From Kuschelorhynchus macadamiae (Eukaryota; Arthropoda; Insecta; Coleoptera; Curculionidae): DNA of 64,000 bases. Below the pieces are notes generated by a model that saw only the letters and a list, made by a program, of their open reading frames with translations, did no database searches and was not told where the DNA came from. The position numbers were made by a program, and so were the translations under genes. This document shows positions 32,560 to 45,585 of this stretch, one piece after another (within the stretch, counting starts at the first letter, position 1; each line of letters opens with the position of its first letter). Location: positions 81,001 through 145,000 of the forward strand of contig JAUTXW010005212.1 in NCBI GenBank assembly GCA_030620095.1, in the 5' to 3' direction.

Positions 32560-33420
32560 TAAAAAATATATACCCCAAGATGAATTCTTAAAAGCAGCAG
32601 AACTAACATTAAATTCTACATACTTTATATACGAAAATCGATTATATAAACAAATAGAGGGCTGTGCTATAGGAGCATCGATATCGAGTGTTGTGGCTCA
32701 ATTGGTAATGGAAGATCTAGAGGAATGTGTCCTGAGTAAAGTAGAATTTAATATATCTATCGTTATGTAGATGCAATTCCCATTGACCAAACCGAAAACA
32801 TTTTAAAGCTTTTCAATAAATTTCACCAACGGCTACAATTTACAACTGAAATCGACGAAAACAACCAAATTAACTTTTAAGACCCAACATTACATCATAC
32901 GGAAAATAGTATAAATAAGACAAAATAGTCCTCTAGTTATTTAAATTTTAATTCTTGTCACCCAACATTCCAAAAAAACTGTAATTATTGGTCTAGTAGA
33001 TCGGGCAGTTCAAATTTCTGATCCTGAGAATAAAAAGAGAATACATACATATTATAACTCTACAAATTTTAATAATAAATCAAATTATCATAAGATAAAA
33101 TACATCTCCTTGCCTTTCATAAGTGATTTATACCAACAATTTCAAAAACTTTTCATAAAACATAACATCCAAATATATCACAAAGGATATAACCTATAAT
33201 CAAAAAAAAAAATGTTTACTTATTTAAAAACAAACAACTCTAATAAATAAAAAAAGCTATATTATTTATCAGATTCCGTGCAACCATTGTAACCGCGTTT
33301 ATGTAGGACAAACCAGCCAGTACTTGGAAAATAGATTGAAAAGTCACAAATATGACAAAAAAAACGAAATGTCACATACATTTTCAATATTTGTATAAAA
33401 GTATGTAATAAGTTTTGTTA
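32560..33420 (+). pseudogene. Second Penelope-like element remnant (degenerate RT and GIY-YIG)
   Basis: The plus strand reads FIYENRLYKQIEGCAIGASI and SVVAQLVMEDLEEC, matching the PLE motif around GxAMGSxLSP. It then has RYVDAI in place of RYVDD, NILKLFNKFHQRLQFTTEI and YISLPFISDLYQQFQKLF. It ends with IPCNHCNRVYVGQTSQYLEN, the GIY-YIG core. Many stops and shifts show it is old. It differs from the PLE at 27.5-30.2 kb. Confidence 0.78.
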
Positions 33421-33770
33421 ATGTAATGACCTTAAGCCAAGAAATATAAAGGAAAAAATATATAATTGAAAAGAAGAGTCAAAGAATAACGAAACCAATA
33501 AAAAATATTGTGTGCAATCCATTTCCTTGCAAGTTAAGTCGTTTGGGAGTTACAGAGCTTCAAAGAACCAAAAATGTCAATTTTCAAGCGCCATTTTCTC
33601 GAAAATAGTTGAATTTAGGTATAGGAAACATAACACAAAAAGTGTTTGGAATGTTCAGGACAACACAAAAATGCAATAATATAGATGGCATTCCATTTAG
33701 AAAACAGATGTTGCCACCTCTTTAAAATAGAAGCGGTAACACCGAATAATTAAGGTCTTTTAAAAAGAGA

Positions 33771-33947
<177 letters not shown>

Positions 33948-34161
33948 CTTTTAATTTAATATTTAGAATAGTTTAATATTTAGAATAACTGTACCGCTCT
34001 GTTCAGGCTTGACGTCAACAAAACGTCCACTATTTTATATATACAATGGACTAACTCTAAGTTTTCTTTCTCCTGATGAAGTCGACAAAAAATAGAGAAT
34101 TAAAAACCAAAAGAGTGTTTTTATAGTCACAGACCGCATACCCGAAATTTTGTTTCATTAG

Positions 34162-34165
<4 letters not shown>

Positions 34166-34201
<36 letters not shown>
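34166..34201. repeat. (TA)n microsatellite, ~36 bp
   Basis: Short TA run next to the third PLE remnant. Confidence 0.95.
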
Positions 34202-34205
<4 letters not shown>

Positions 34206-34284
34206 TTATTTTTACTCCTTCACGGATGGAAAAATACAATGTGTTTTCATTCCGGGTGTACATCCGTTCACTACTGTCGTTATG

Positions 34285-34735
34285 AAAAGAACAGTTTTGC
34301 TGACGTTTCGCCAAAATCACATTTGGCATTTTCGAAGCTTTCTTTCTCGCCTCCGAATAGAGACTGAAGTGTTGGTGACTGCGACGCTTCCTTTTATACC
34401 CCCACTCGGGGCCGAAGGTTATATCTGCGCAGGCGTTGGTCGTTATTTATGTTTTCCGGATGGTGCTGTTGTTGTTGCGCTAATTGCGCTTGAGTTTTTG
34501 CGATTTTAGATTTGTCGATTATTGTCTGCCATACTGTTGATAGTTTTAATGATTCGCCCCTTTTATTCAAATCACCTTGTTTTTCAATTTCTATAGCTTC
34601 TCGGATTATTCTGGTCTTATAATGTTCTATATTGGCAATCTCCCTACACCCATCGAAATTTATTTTATGGCCGGTTTCCTGATGATGTAGGAATAAAATA
34701 AGTAGTGAACGGATGTACACCTGGAATGAAAACAC
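34285..34735 (-). pseudogene. Third Penelope-like remnant: 3' end with GIY-YIG C-terminus
   Basis: The minus strand reads LHHQETGHKINFDGCREI, IANIEHYKTRIIREAIEIEK and an end RRYNLRPRVGV. This is the C-terminal tail after the GIY-YIG nuclease in PLE proteins (His-x-TGH and REAIEI motifs). Further along, near 34298-34340, the minus strand reads ATGCCAAATGTGATTTTGGC then GAAACGTC, a decayed hammerhead-like core whose CUGANGA box is lost. Confidence 0.78.
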
Positions 34736-34737
34736 AT

Positions 34738-34837
<100 letters not shown>

Positions 34838-34840
34838 TAC

Positions 34841-35200
34841 TGGTACTTTTAATGATTCGTCCCTTTTATTTAAATCACTTTGTTTTTCTATTTCTATGGC
34901 TTCTCAGATTATTCTGGACCTATAATGGCCTGTTTCCTGATGATGTAAAAATAAGGTTCGTTTATTTCTGATGCTGAGTTTATGTTCTTCTACTCTCATC
35001 AGAAATCAACAAACAACCTCTGCCTTATTTTTACATCGTCAGGAAACAGGCCACAAAATAAACTTCGAAGGGTGTAAGGAGATTGCCAATATAGAGCACT
35101 ATAGGACCAGAATAATCCGAGAAGCCATAGAAATAGAAAAACAAAATGATTTAAATAAAAGGGACGAATCATTAAAGTTACCATTAATACCAATCAGATT
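34841..35200. repeat. Inverted pair of PLE 3'-end fragments
   Basis: Positions 34841-34925 (minus sense) and 35095-35200 (plus sense) are reverse complements that share the segment encoding IIREAIEIEKQ. The plus-sense part continues upstream with HRQETGHKINFEGC (from about 34971). The ~170-bp loop between them contains both strands of the TGATGATGT/HHQ segment. With the fragment at 34394-34735, this region holds at least three copies of the same PLE tail in mixed orientation. Confidence 0.72.
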
Positions 35201-35368
35201 CTTTCTATATACTTAGTCCGGTATATGATGAAATGGCTTTTTATAATCGGTATAATTTTAAATAAATCTGTTCAATCAGCCGAAGTTTGTGAAACATTAA
35301 TTTTTGTAAAAGGTATTTCCGATATATGCAGTTTCCATGGTATTAAGGTTTATTAGTATTAACTGGCA

Positions 35369-36250
35369 TAATTCGTCGCTGAAAATACAAAGGGGCGAAA
35401 GTCGAAAAATGGCCATTTCGAGTTAGGACCGCCAAAAATTCGCAGAAGTACATATCTATGTTGTGACAAAGTGGCGTATCTCTATTCCTTATAGTTAATA
35501 GAATATGGCAAATTAATATGTGGACGGATCTCCTTTTCTTAAAAGTGCTGAAAAAACAAACAGGCGTAAATTGACTTACGCCTCTTCGTCTTTTCAAATC
35601 TCGCTTATATGGCACGATGATGTAGATACGTCCTCTTTTTTGTTTATTATTATATTTTAAATATTATTAGTTTTTTAATTAGAGTTAGAGATAGAGGTAA
35701 TTACTGTTTTACTCAATAAATTTTTTCATAAAATTGAGTTTTTGTTAACAATATATTGCTCCTTGACCACTAGACAAGTAGGCGCAACTCACGCATTTAT
35801 AATAATAGACAAAAATAAGAAAAAACAAACAGGCGTATCTCTCAAAATTATTTTAGTTATTTTAATATTTTGTAAAATTAGTCAGTTACTATTTTATTTG
35901 ATAAACAAATTTATAAAATTGGGTTTTTGTTAACAATACATTGCTCTGTGGTCACTAGACGAGTAGGCGTAAGTCATGTATTTATAATAATAGATAAAAA
36001 TTAAAAAAAAACAGATAGGCGTATCTCTTTCAAAACTCTCTATTTTTTTTTTAAATACACTTTTTTGGAAAAAAGTATCTTTTTAAAGAAAGTACCTAAT
36101 GTAGCGAATTTTTAAAAACCACTTGCAATATGTTATAGCAACCGACATTCAGTGCATAGGCAATGCAATATTCACCAAAACTTTAAATGCGTCTCTTGAA
36201 AAATAGCAAAAATGGATTTACGCCACTTCGTATTTCCAGCGACGAATTCT
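35369..36250. mobile_element. Inverted-repeat element (~880 bp) with internal 185-bp tandem duplication
   Basis: The ends AATTCGTCGCTGAAAATAC (left) and its inverted near-copy with CTGGAAATACGAAGTGGCG (right) form a ~45-bp terminal inverted repeat. Internally, two ~150-160-bp units starting near 35701 and 35886 share GTTTTTGTTAACAAT, CACTAGAC, TTATAATAATAGA and AGGCGTATCTCT. No coding capacity was seen, so it looks like a MITE-type non-autonomous element. No target duplication was resolved. Confidence 0.6.
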
Positions 36251-36259
36251 TCTCTAGGG

Positions 36260-37430
36260 CAAGCACCGAGTATGTCCAAATCCTGGGTACTTTCAACATT
36301 GAACAGCCATGGTTCTTTAAAAACTGCTCAACTTAATTTTTTATTAACATAATTGATCAAGAAAGGAATTAATTTATAGTGTTTACTGATACAGATTTTT
36401 TTTATTATTTTGGCTTAGATCTCTCTTCGAAATAAGCTAGAAATACAGTCTCTCTGTAGTTTCCAACAACGCTTTTCCCACTGTTTGAATTTTTCAATAA
36501 GTAATTTCGTTGTGTTCCCTAGACTTTTGCGGCAACAGCGAATGTAGCTCTGTTAGCCATTTAATTAATTTCCACTAAATGGGTCGAAATGAATTAAAAC
36601 CGCCGAAAAATAAGAAATGAATTACTTCTAGTTAAAACTATTTGTTTCCACGAAAGCCAAAAACAATGCAATGAATTTAATCTTAAATTTAATTTCCCAT
36701 TATTTCTCGACAGCAAACACAACAAAATGACACTTTTAAACTATTAGCATATGTTAAGAATTTTTTAATCTTACGATAAATCCATCTTAACTTTATATAC
36801 TTTTTAATAGCACACTTTAAATTGTAGTAACAATTTATTTGTAAAAAGTAAAAAAAATACTTTTAGGAGGCTGTATTTTTTAACATTTCGGCATATTTAT
36901 TTTTTTTCTTTTGTTAACAACCAGAGCATAACTCTCTATTCGTTAACCAGTCCAATTAAATAACGAGGAGAATGTTTTATCAGAGTCGCAACATCTAGAC
37001 CCCATTGAGCCTCTTGTATAGCCACCCTGCGAGCATCGCTAATTCGAGATCAGCAACTCGCACGATTTCACAAGCAACGATGTCGCCTAGGAGAACATCC
37101 TTCAGGCTGCCGATGGTAGCTCAGCGCTCTTCCAGAGCTGATTCTTTGGTATGAGACAGCAGAACACTCAATAAGTAAATGTGAAATCTCAGCAATCACT
37201 GCCCATTCACTGAGAGGTAGGTGACAGCTGTCTCCTTGGTAGGAGTGGGCTATCCTAGGATCTCCGTCGCAAATTCGCGATAGTTAATTTCATCCCACAA
37301 ATTTCTAAATGCATTGTGGCTTTTTTGCCCTCGGGCCAGATTCAAAAATGGTACGTACTGGCCGCTGTCTTTATCAATTTAATAGCTTTTTTGTTACGAG
37401 TATCCTTTAATTTGTTCGTTGATCAGTTGC
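36260..37430. other. Intergenic stretch; right part may belong to the LINE remnant
   Basis: No clear gene. From about 37000 onward GC rises and short minus-strand pieces may be decayed continuation of the RNase H-containing element at 37440-37663. Confidence 0.3.
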
Positions 37431-37439
37431 TATTTTTAT

Positions 37440-37663
37440 ATATTCAAGGCTATTAACGTTTGTCTGTTATCTTTGTAGATTATGATAATTTTGCCCTTAG
37501 TGTTTCTACGAGTAATCTCGCTTGTAGTGATAGCTGTCATAGCCAGCTCAGCATGAGCAATGCTGGCATCTTTAACTATTGGCCACTCGCATCGAGCGCA
37601 GGCTTTCTGAATTAATGTCGCAGCATGTTCCTTTCCTGTTTTCGATCCGTCAGCAAAGACATA
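37440..37663 (-). pseudogene. RNase H fragment of a non-LTR retrotransposon
   Basis: The minus strand is open for about 75 codons with YVFADGSKTGKEHAA (the DGS motif with the first catalytic Asp) and ASIAHAELAMTAI (the catalytic Glu helix). It then has IIIIYKDNRQTLIAL, where a YSDS-like motif is expected. This is the RNase H domain found at the end of I/R1/LOA-type ORF2 proteins. No intact polymerase was found beside it. Confidence 0.7.
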
Positions 37664-38059
37664 GTATTATTCCTTTCGCAAGAATGCGACTTTGGGGTCA
37701 GCTAGTTACGCCTGGATGCTACAAAATAAGGTGAAGAGGCGCGATGGTTTATTATTTTAAGTGCATTTTAATAAAGGTCATTTAAAAAGTATTTTAAATA
37801 AAATGCCATAATATTATTCTATTTTAAACCATTTAGTATCTAGAAATAGCTAAAACTTAAGCCTTAGATTAAATACTAATCAGTTACAATAATCTAAAAT
37901 AAGACCAAAAACTGAAAAAACCTGTCATTAGTTCAACTATAACAGACACATACATTTAGTTTTATACAGTGATGAAATCATATTACTATCAATTTATGAG
38001 TACTGTCCAGATGTTACTCCACCAAACAAATGCAGCAAGTGACCTTCACCCTCTACTTG

Positions 38060-38690
38060 ACCTTCTCCGAGGCGATGGTAGAAAGCGTCAACAGAATTCC
38101 GTATAGGTTATTTACCGCCGCTCTAATTCTGTCTTTTAGAGAATTAATGTTATCCGGTTTATTCTGGTAAAACTTGATGGCCATTTAATTGATCCCCGTC
38201 GACCATGTCCCCGGATTTGGAAAATTTTCATTGAAATAAGTTCGAACATGAACACCAAAATGAGGAAGAGCGCGCACTTGCTGAAACTATATCCTTTCAT
38301 GGGGAATATCTGAATCAAGTTCGTTAGGAAAAATAACTGCTAAAGAAGGTATCAACCCGAATGTCCAAAAATCTAAATAGCTTTCAGCGGTAAGGTTTCC
38401 CTCAAACAAGTATGATTCCACCATTCTGTTATTAATTATGCCCTCCACAAATTCTGAGGATGCAGAGTATGCGCTTCACATATACAGTGTGGATAATCGC
38501 GAGTACAGAACCGATGATTTTGTCTGTTAATGACTCCATTTAGGTAGAACGTAGCTTGATCAGAAAAAAGGATGCTGGAAATCCATTCTTGTTTCTTCTC
38601 GATGTGTATTACATTTTTCCCCCTCGCTTTATCGTAAGCAACCTATTTTCTCACTGCTTTGACAGACGTAAGTGAAAGTTACTCAACAAG
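38060..38690 (-). pseudogene. Degenerate Tc1/mariner-type transposase
   Basis: The minus strand reads ILFSDQATFYLNGVINRQNH, a first catalytic Asp block with Glu changed to Gln. Next come LFEGNLTAESYLDF, a decayed second block, GRRGSIKWPSSFTRINRIT where WPPRSPDL would stand, and DRIRAAVNN at the C-terminus. Frameshifts and stops occur throughout. Confidence 0.75.
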
Positions 38691-38901
38691 GTATTGGTTG
38701 CCCTTAACGACAGGATGTAAGTCAACTTACATCGCTAGAGAGATAATAACCTAAAATTATTATAAGTAGCTTTAATTTTTGATTTCATAAACATATTACA
38801 AAAATCCGGACAAAAATCCGGTGATATTGATTGAAATGAATATTAATGGTACAATTATTACAATTATTCAAATTATTAAGAAAATGTGGAAACACGTTTT
38901 C

Positions 38902-39401
38902 TCATTTCTTGTCGATGTGTATTTCATTTTCTGACTCCACAGATCCTTCATTTCTAACCAATGTTTCTGTCACTGTTGAAGCACTGCAAGAGACTTCTGG
39001 CTGGGTTTTATTGTATACAATTTTATTTGCTACTTCCTTTTTATTATTGAGGCTCTCAGCTACGCGCAATAGTAGCGGATTTCCATCCACAATGTCGCTT
39101 GATAGCTAATACATCAACTCTAGTATTTGCTAATAAAGTTGCCGACGTTCTTCTAAAAGAGTGTCCAGTTTACATTTTGAAGTTCTCAAATTTTAGAATT
39201 TTCGCAATTTCACTTGGAATTGACGAAAACGTATTTTTCCTCTATAAAAAGAGTGGACTTTAACATCGAATACTCACACCATAAGCTTGATGGGGACTTC
39301 AATATAGCACTTTTTTTGTAGAAATACGCCAAAAACAAGGTTTCTGGCACTGCAGTAATATTCGCTGATTCTTCTATGTCTGAAACATCCATTTTGACCA
39401 C
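38902..39401 (-). pseudogene. Crypton-like tyrosine recombinase, internally deleted
   Basis: The 5' part (39210-39401) reads ETLFLAYFYKKSAILKSPSS then LWCEYSMLKSTL, an N-terminal signature of insect Crypton-type proteins. A jump then leads to IAKILKFENFKM, a stop, TGHSFRRTSATLLANTR and IKRHCGWKSATIA. This is the recombinase box with HxxR, followed by the HxGW-like motif in which the terminal His/Gly region is RHCGW. It ends SLNNKKEVANKI and a Ser/Glu-rich tail. The middle of the catalytic domain with the first Arg is missing and the nucleophilic Tyr region is broken. It is non-functional. Homology to CryptonI-type elements is recalled knowledge. Confidence 0.78.
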
Positions 39402-39699
39402 ACAGAATCAAACAAATCGACTTCTTCAAACTTTTCGCTATGAATTGCCAACTTGACGGTGTTGATAAAATAAAAACTGCTTATATTGCTCTGGCGACGT
39501 ATCACGGCTGCCTTCATAATTTAATGAGAATGCCATCGAATGTAATGATAATGATAATCCAAAAATATATCCAGTATTTTCTTGTAAACATACAATACGG
39601 GAAGGGGGAAAAATGTTATATACTATATGGGATGTAAGTACATTAACCAGTCTCGAACTTTTTTGCCAGCCCTCACTATCGCTCGGGCGCAAACTCGTC

Positions 39700-42360
39700 C
39701 TCGACTGGTAAATGTTACTTACATCTTTTAACTATTATTTAAACAAAGATATCAAAAATAGACATTTCAACGTTTTTATTAAACTGCTTTTAAACAAAAC
39801 GTTTTTTGGGTACTGCGGGACTGCTTCTTCACAACTCTAGAGCTACTCTGTATAGTGGCAAAAAATGTATTTGAATTCACAAAATAGGAGAAATTTGACG
39901 TGTTTCACCGTTTGTTAAAATGCTATACTTTTGATCTTTTTTGTTTCAGAGGGCTGTTTTTATTTACAAATAAGAGAGGAAATTTTCTTTCATATTTCAG
40001 TGTTTTCTAAAATAAAATTTTAGTGCTTCTGAAATACATTCTTTTTTCATTTTCAAATGGCTGATGTATCCTCCTAGGGCTACCTAGTATAGTTGAAAAA
40101 ATATTTTAAATACCAATAAAATAGTTTTTTAATGTTAGAACATTTACCTCTACTATTTGTTTTCAGTTTGACTGTTATTGATGTATGCGTTCTCAATTTT
40201 GTTTACATACACAAAAACACACACACACACCTACACACACATGTTTTTCGCATGATAGGGACTCTAAAACGTGGAAAAAACCCAAGTTATATTTTTCGAA
40301 AATATTTGCGATTCTATTACTTCTCCTATATACCTATATAGTGTATAAATAACGGCTAAGAAAAACACAATCCCCTAAAATCACTTGCTGCACAATATAT
40401 CAACACTTATATGTATTCAATTCCAATAATTCTATATTTCAAATTGATTGGGTAAGTATAAAATCGACTTACAATTTTCACTTGGACGGATTTTACCAAA
40501 ATATACACGATTCCAGGATAAACCCTGTCCCTCTTTCTAAATCATTTTTAGTTAGCGACCTCTTCTAAAACATATAGTCGGTATTTAATTTAGCATATTT
40601 TTAAAACTACTCTGACTCACCAAATTGCACACTTCAAAACCGATTAACGTTAAACAGTAGCTTTATTTTTCACTTTTCTCAACCACCTATCCATTCGCCT
40701 TTATTACCGGAAACTACTAAATTATACTTGACGACTAAAAAAATCCCACGTCGAATTTCCATTCGCCTTTATTACAACGCTGTACCTCATCGACCTCCCC
40801 ACATTCATGATTTTCAAAAAAATCCGAACCCCTTCGAAAACTCCGGGCCCGAGGGCAATCCCACTTTCGGTGAGCCTGTACGCGAATATCAAAAGATATG
40901 ATGCTGAAAATCACAATGAAATTTCACATGTTTTACAAAAACAAATAAAAACTTTATTGCCAGAAGATATTTTTCTTTCAACCCCTGCTCATACAATTGT
41001 ATTCGAAAATGGCTGAACTCACATCACTTTCGGGTAAACTTCAGCAAATTTCATTGTTCGCTTTATTTTTTTACAGTTTAAAAATTTTATTGTAATATAA
41101 AGGGTATTTCGAAAAACGTGAACGTGAATTTTTTGTAAGAAATTAAGATGGAAAGTTCATATAAATATGGGTATGCAGATGTTTATTTTTCGAGATACAA
41201 GGTGTTAAAGTTTTAAAAAAAAGTTTTAATAAATATCTGTGCGCAAATCACTTTTGTAGGGTTTTGAGCAGTTCTGACTTGAACTAAAACTGGATAAGAG
41301 GCATAAATGAAAATAGAATTTCCTAAATCCTAATAAAAGAAAAGATTCATAACGAGGGAAGTTCTAGGTAAAAGAGTTTACTGATTTTTAATATTGTAAA
41401 TTTCTACACCAATCTTCATTGATATTGTATAGCTAGTCAAAATCACTCGAAAAGATGTTCATATTCTTAATCGTGGTGACATGTTTATTATTAAAACTGC
41501 ATAATGAATTAGGTACTTATGTAGTAGTTAAGGGGTAGGTTTTATATACTTTGTGTTTTCTTCAGATCTTAATTTTTGAAAAAAAAAATAATATAAATAT
41601 CAATTTTATAAATAAAATAATATATTTCCTAGGATTTCAAAGGTTTTGTTAATATGTACATTTTTATTTTATATAAATAAAATCTAAATATAAACTCTTG
41701 TCACCTCAAATATCCAATAAATTGGTAAATCCATCTGACTGTAGGTTGTCTGACACTATGTCTGATATTTCGACGTGCTTTCTTTGACTACATACATATG
41801 TGTTAAAAAAATATATAAAATATTGGGCACCTGTGTGCGATGGGCGTAATTCGATTAAATCTTGGGTTGGTGAACGCATTTAGGGTTTCGTACGAATAAG
41901 AAATGACGTCACGGATACGTATTAAATTTGACAAGGGGTAATTCAATTTAACGCTATCCCAAAAGCTCGATTACGAGCTGAGGGTAATTTATCGTAGTAT
42001 AACCAATCCATTTCATATCTGAAGCACAATCCTGTATATCTCTTTTATTGCTACATCCAATTTAGTATTTTACGAATAGAGTCCGAGAAAGGATGTGACT
42101 AAGTGTTGTAACCACATGATGAATGAAAAACAACTCAGAGAATAACTTGCAATAAAAATGTAAATGTAAAAAAAGTATATTAAATTAATGCATCCTAAAA
42201 ACGGCAATTTTTGAACTGGATGACATTATTGTAAATACCTATATAAATACGAAGAGGGCTTCGAATTTAAATGTTAGTAACTGAGAAATAAAATTTAAAT
42301 AAATAAAAAATGACTTGTGGCGTTGCATGGTTTTATCCAAAGGAGGTAGCATAACGGGCA
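39700..42360. other. Intergenic stretch with one repeat-family fragment
   Basis: No confident gene. A fragment of the GCCAT-repeat far end (CATAACGAGGGAAGTTC) lies near 41345-41400. Two copies of TCCATTCGCCTTTATTAC occur near 40690 and 40760. A 69-codon plus-strand reading at 40807-41016 is not recognised. Confidence 0.35.
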
Positions 42361-42365
42361 CAACA

Positions 42366-42367
<2 letters not shown>

Positions 42368-42399
<32 letters not shown>

Positions 42400-42400
42400 G
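42368..42400. repeat. (ATT)n microsatellite
   Basis: About eleven ATT trinucleotides in a row. It might mark the tail of a decayed retroelement, but no coding part was seen beside it. Confidence 0.9.
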
Positions 42401-42899
42401 AATATAATGTAATGTTTAATTTAATATAAGGAAGCTAATCCTATTTTTTTTATTGTGTTACAAAAATTGCTTGACGATTCACGGACTTGGATTTTGACCT
42501 GTATTAAGTGGTAGTTTAGCACGAGGCGTTAGCCCAATGTGGAAATCCTTTAAGTTTGAATTATCGTATAACTTATCGTATAACTTATCGAAAACGTAAA
42601 AAAAAAACGTTTTCTTCGACAGTGACGTACTCAATTTTTTTAGTTTTTGAGATATTAACCAAATTTTTATATTATTTGTCTCGTTATGAGCTTTTTGAAA
42701 ATATAATATTTCATATCAATATTTCTATAAATTTGGCTATAGAAATTTGCATGCTAGTTTTCGTGTTATTTTTATCATATTATATGAATATGAAAAATAT
42801 GACATGAATAAATGTTTTATATTATTCCCCAAGTTATATCCTGAAAGAAGACCACCAGAAAGTACAGGGGAATCTAATTCAACATGCATGTTTTAACAA

Positions 42900-43760
42900 A
42901 CCTAGATCCAAAAGGTATAACAATATAACGATGGTAAATGAAGAATCTGAGGTAAGTGTTTTGGCATCAGTTGACGCCGCACCGGAGACAGACATTTTGC
43001 AGATGCATAGAGGAAAACGTGGGCATACCCAGAACCGAATTGCAAAGAATTTTAAAACAATTTAAGTTCAAACTTTACAAGTATAAACTTGTAAGGTTTG
43101 AACTGGCGATCCTGGATGTAGAGTCGAGATTTGCGACTGGTACATCAACATATATGGAAGAGCTAATAATTTTCACAGGAATATCATCTGGTCGGATGAA
43201 GCACATTTTAGCAGTGTGGGTATCCTCAATAGGCATAACTCAAGATTTTAAAGCCAAGAAAATGACCACGTCATTTTTCCCACGCAAGGCGAGGGGAAAA
43301 TGAGGATACGGTTTCAATATGTTTCATTTTGGAACGAAGAACTGAATATTGTGTTTATCAAAGGAATTTAAATTCTGCCAGATATATACAAATCTTGCAA
43401 GGAAAAGCCTTTACTATTTTGGAATATGTTCCCTTAGTCGAAGTAAATGACATATTCATTCATAACAAGATGGAGCTCCGGCACACAACTCTAGCGTTAT
43501 ACAACACTGGATGGAACAACATTTCTTTAATCGTTGGATAGGCACACACGGACTTACTCGATGGCCACCACGGTCTTCGCACCGGAGTATTTTTTGTGGG
43601 ATTATATACAAGGTAAGATATACACAAGAAGGTATGAATCTATTGAAGAATTAAGAGAGGTCACATAAAATACCTTTAGAGTGTTGCGAGTCCGCCTCTT
43701 TATAGCTCAAAATGCTTTAAGAAGACTACAAATGTTATGCCAAGAATCTATAAGTGTATA
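42900..43760 (+). pseudogene. Degenerate Tc1/mariner-type transposase
   Basis: In shifting frames the plus strand reads RGKRGHTQNRIAKNFKTI and YKYKLVRFELAI (N-terminal region). Then come SSGRMKHIL and the adjacent frame WSDEAHFSSVG (first Asp), WMEQHFFNRWIGTHGLTRWP (between second and third acidic residues), and YTRRYESIEELREVT with AQNALRRLQMLCQE (C-terminus). Many stops are present. No terminal repeats were resolved. Confidence 0.75.
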
Positions 43761-44133
43761 AGGCACAATAGTCAGCAAATCAAAAAATATCTGTGAAATT
43801 AGTAGAGTGAAAAAAAATAGTACATCACTGAGTTACGGGGGGGGGGCTCCCAATCCCAAAAATTTCAGTAGAATTATTATGATTTGTATATTTACATACA
43901 CTAGTGTTGAAAAAAATGTTTTAACACTAGTATTGAAAAAAATGTCACCCATTACGTCAGTTGTCACATTGACACAAGATTGTGGTGTTGAAAAGCATTT
44001 TACAACAGGACACATGCGTGTGATATATGGCAATTTCTAGTCCAGTTAACAATTTGTTTTTTGTCAGTTTTATTTATTATTTATTTATATTTTATTTTGG
44101 AAGGCTGTCTTCAATACTGAGTGAGCAAAGGCC

Positions 44134-44176
44134 TATATAAATATAAAGACGTGTAGGGTAACTCGTACATCAGTTG
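44134..44176 (+). promoter_or_regulatory. Possible TATA/initiator core promoter
   Basis: A TATAAAG (44142-44148) lies about 30 bp upstream of TCAGTT (44170-44175), the spacing and initiator form typical of arthropod core promoters and of retroelement LTRs. No gene or element is recognised downstream, so it may be a chance match or an orphan remnant. Confidence 0.22.
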
Positions 44177-44587
44177 AAGACGGAAACACTGGGATCTGCA
44201 AGCGCCATTCTCTATGAAAAATGTTTAACTGCTGATAATGCAGGAAAATATGAACAAGCTCATTTTCATTTAAAATTTAATGAACACCTGTTATGACGGA
44301 ACTGTAGTTACTGGCAAATTGATGGCTGATAAGATTTTATTCAAACACACGCAGTTTGCTAAATCTGAAATAATGAATTAGACATTAGACAAGTATTTAC
44401 ATAAAGGGGATGTCCTAGAACCAGTTTAAAGAAACATCTGTAACCTGGTAATTAAAACTGCAATTATGATGCACATGTACTCGCCTTGACTGCAAGCTGC
44501 AATAAGGGAATGATTTAAAATTTGATACAGTAAAAATAATATAAATAAGTAAGAAACAAGGTTTGAAGTATTTAGCTTAAAATTTAT

Positions 44588-44599
44588 TTATATATATAA

Positions 44600-44649
<50 letters not shown>
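44588..44649. repeat. (TA)n microsatellite
   Basis: TA run with a few A/C interruptions at its left end. Confidence 0.95.
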
Positions 44650-44652
<3 letters not shown>

Positions 44653-45307
44653 CATTCATGAATGGCGATAGTAAGAGTGATCTTACTGGCGGTAATCTAA
44701 ATAAGGGGAGGTTTTGCTTTCTATTTTAGGTAATATCATCAATGTACGTCTACCGATCATGTTCTGATGTGATAATATTTGTTTTTAAATTAATATTATT
44801 TGACAACGTCAAGCTTTTGGACAAATAAATTCAACTAGCATTTAAAGTGCACATATTTCTCAGTGTTGGTAATCTTTTTGTCTAAAACATACCTGTTAAT
44901 TAATGGTTTACTGGAAAGATAGCACTAATTGAGTTTACAGGAACTTGGAAAAGGAAAAATACTTTAAAGTTAATAATTTTTTAATTATTAGTTAATTATT
45001 TATCTTTTGTTCTTCATCGATTATAAAGAAGTGTAATGTACACAAATTTTAGAGTACCAAGATATTTGTATGTTCATTATTTCGTTGCACCACCCCTTTT
45101 ACAAAAGAATATAATGTTTGAGAAAATTAACTTAAATAACAGAAAAATCTAACGCAAGACTTTTCTGTGTTTAAATATAAATATTAATAAGTAATAATAT
45201 AAATGTAAAAAATATTTGTCCTATTGTACTAAAAAGTAAAAAATAATATTTAGTGTATGAATTTAAATAGTAAAACTACACTGGGGCCCTCACTGGGCAA
45301 GCAAATA

Positions 45308-45585
45308 CAGGGTGTCCAAATTTCGTTGTAAAAACACAAGTTTAATATATATCTCCGAAACGAAAGTAAGTAGAAAAGATTTCACAATGTCATTGGAGTC
45401 TTCGTGATAAAATCTACTACAATCCAACTTTAAAATTTTGATATTATATAGCGTTACCGAGAAGCAGCATGTGTATACAAACGCTTCAATCTAACTTTAT
45501 ATATTCAAATTAAGGTGGCTATGGAATTCCTATCTTTAGTGATAACCGCGACACTCTGGATTTGCAATCAAATTTGGACACCCTT
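45308..45585. mobile_element. 278-bp mariner-type MITE with TA target duplication
   Basis: The left end CAGGGTGTCCAAATTT and the right end, reading AAGGGTGTCCAAATTT on the other strand, are flanked by TA at 45306-45307 and 45586-45587. There is no coding capacity. Ends of this type mark non-autonomous Tc1/mariner-related elements. Confidence 0.82.
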
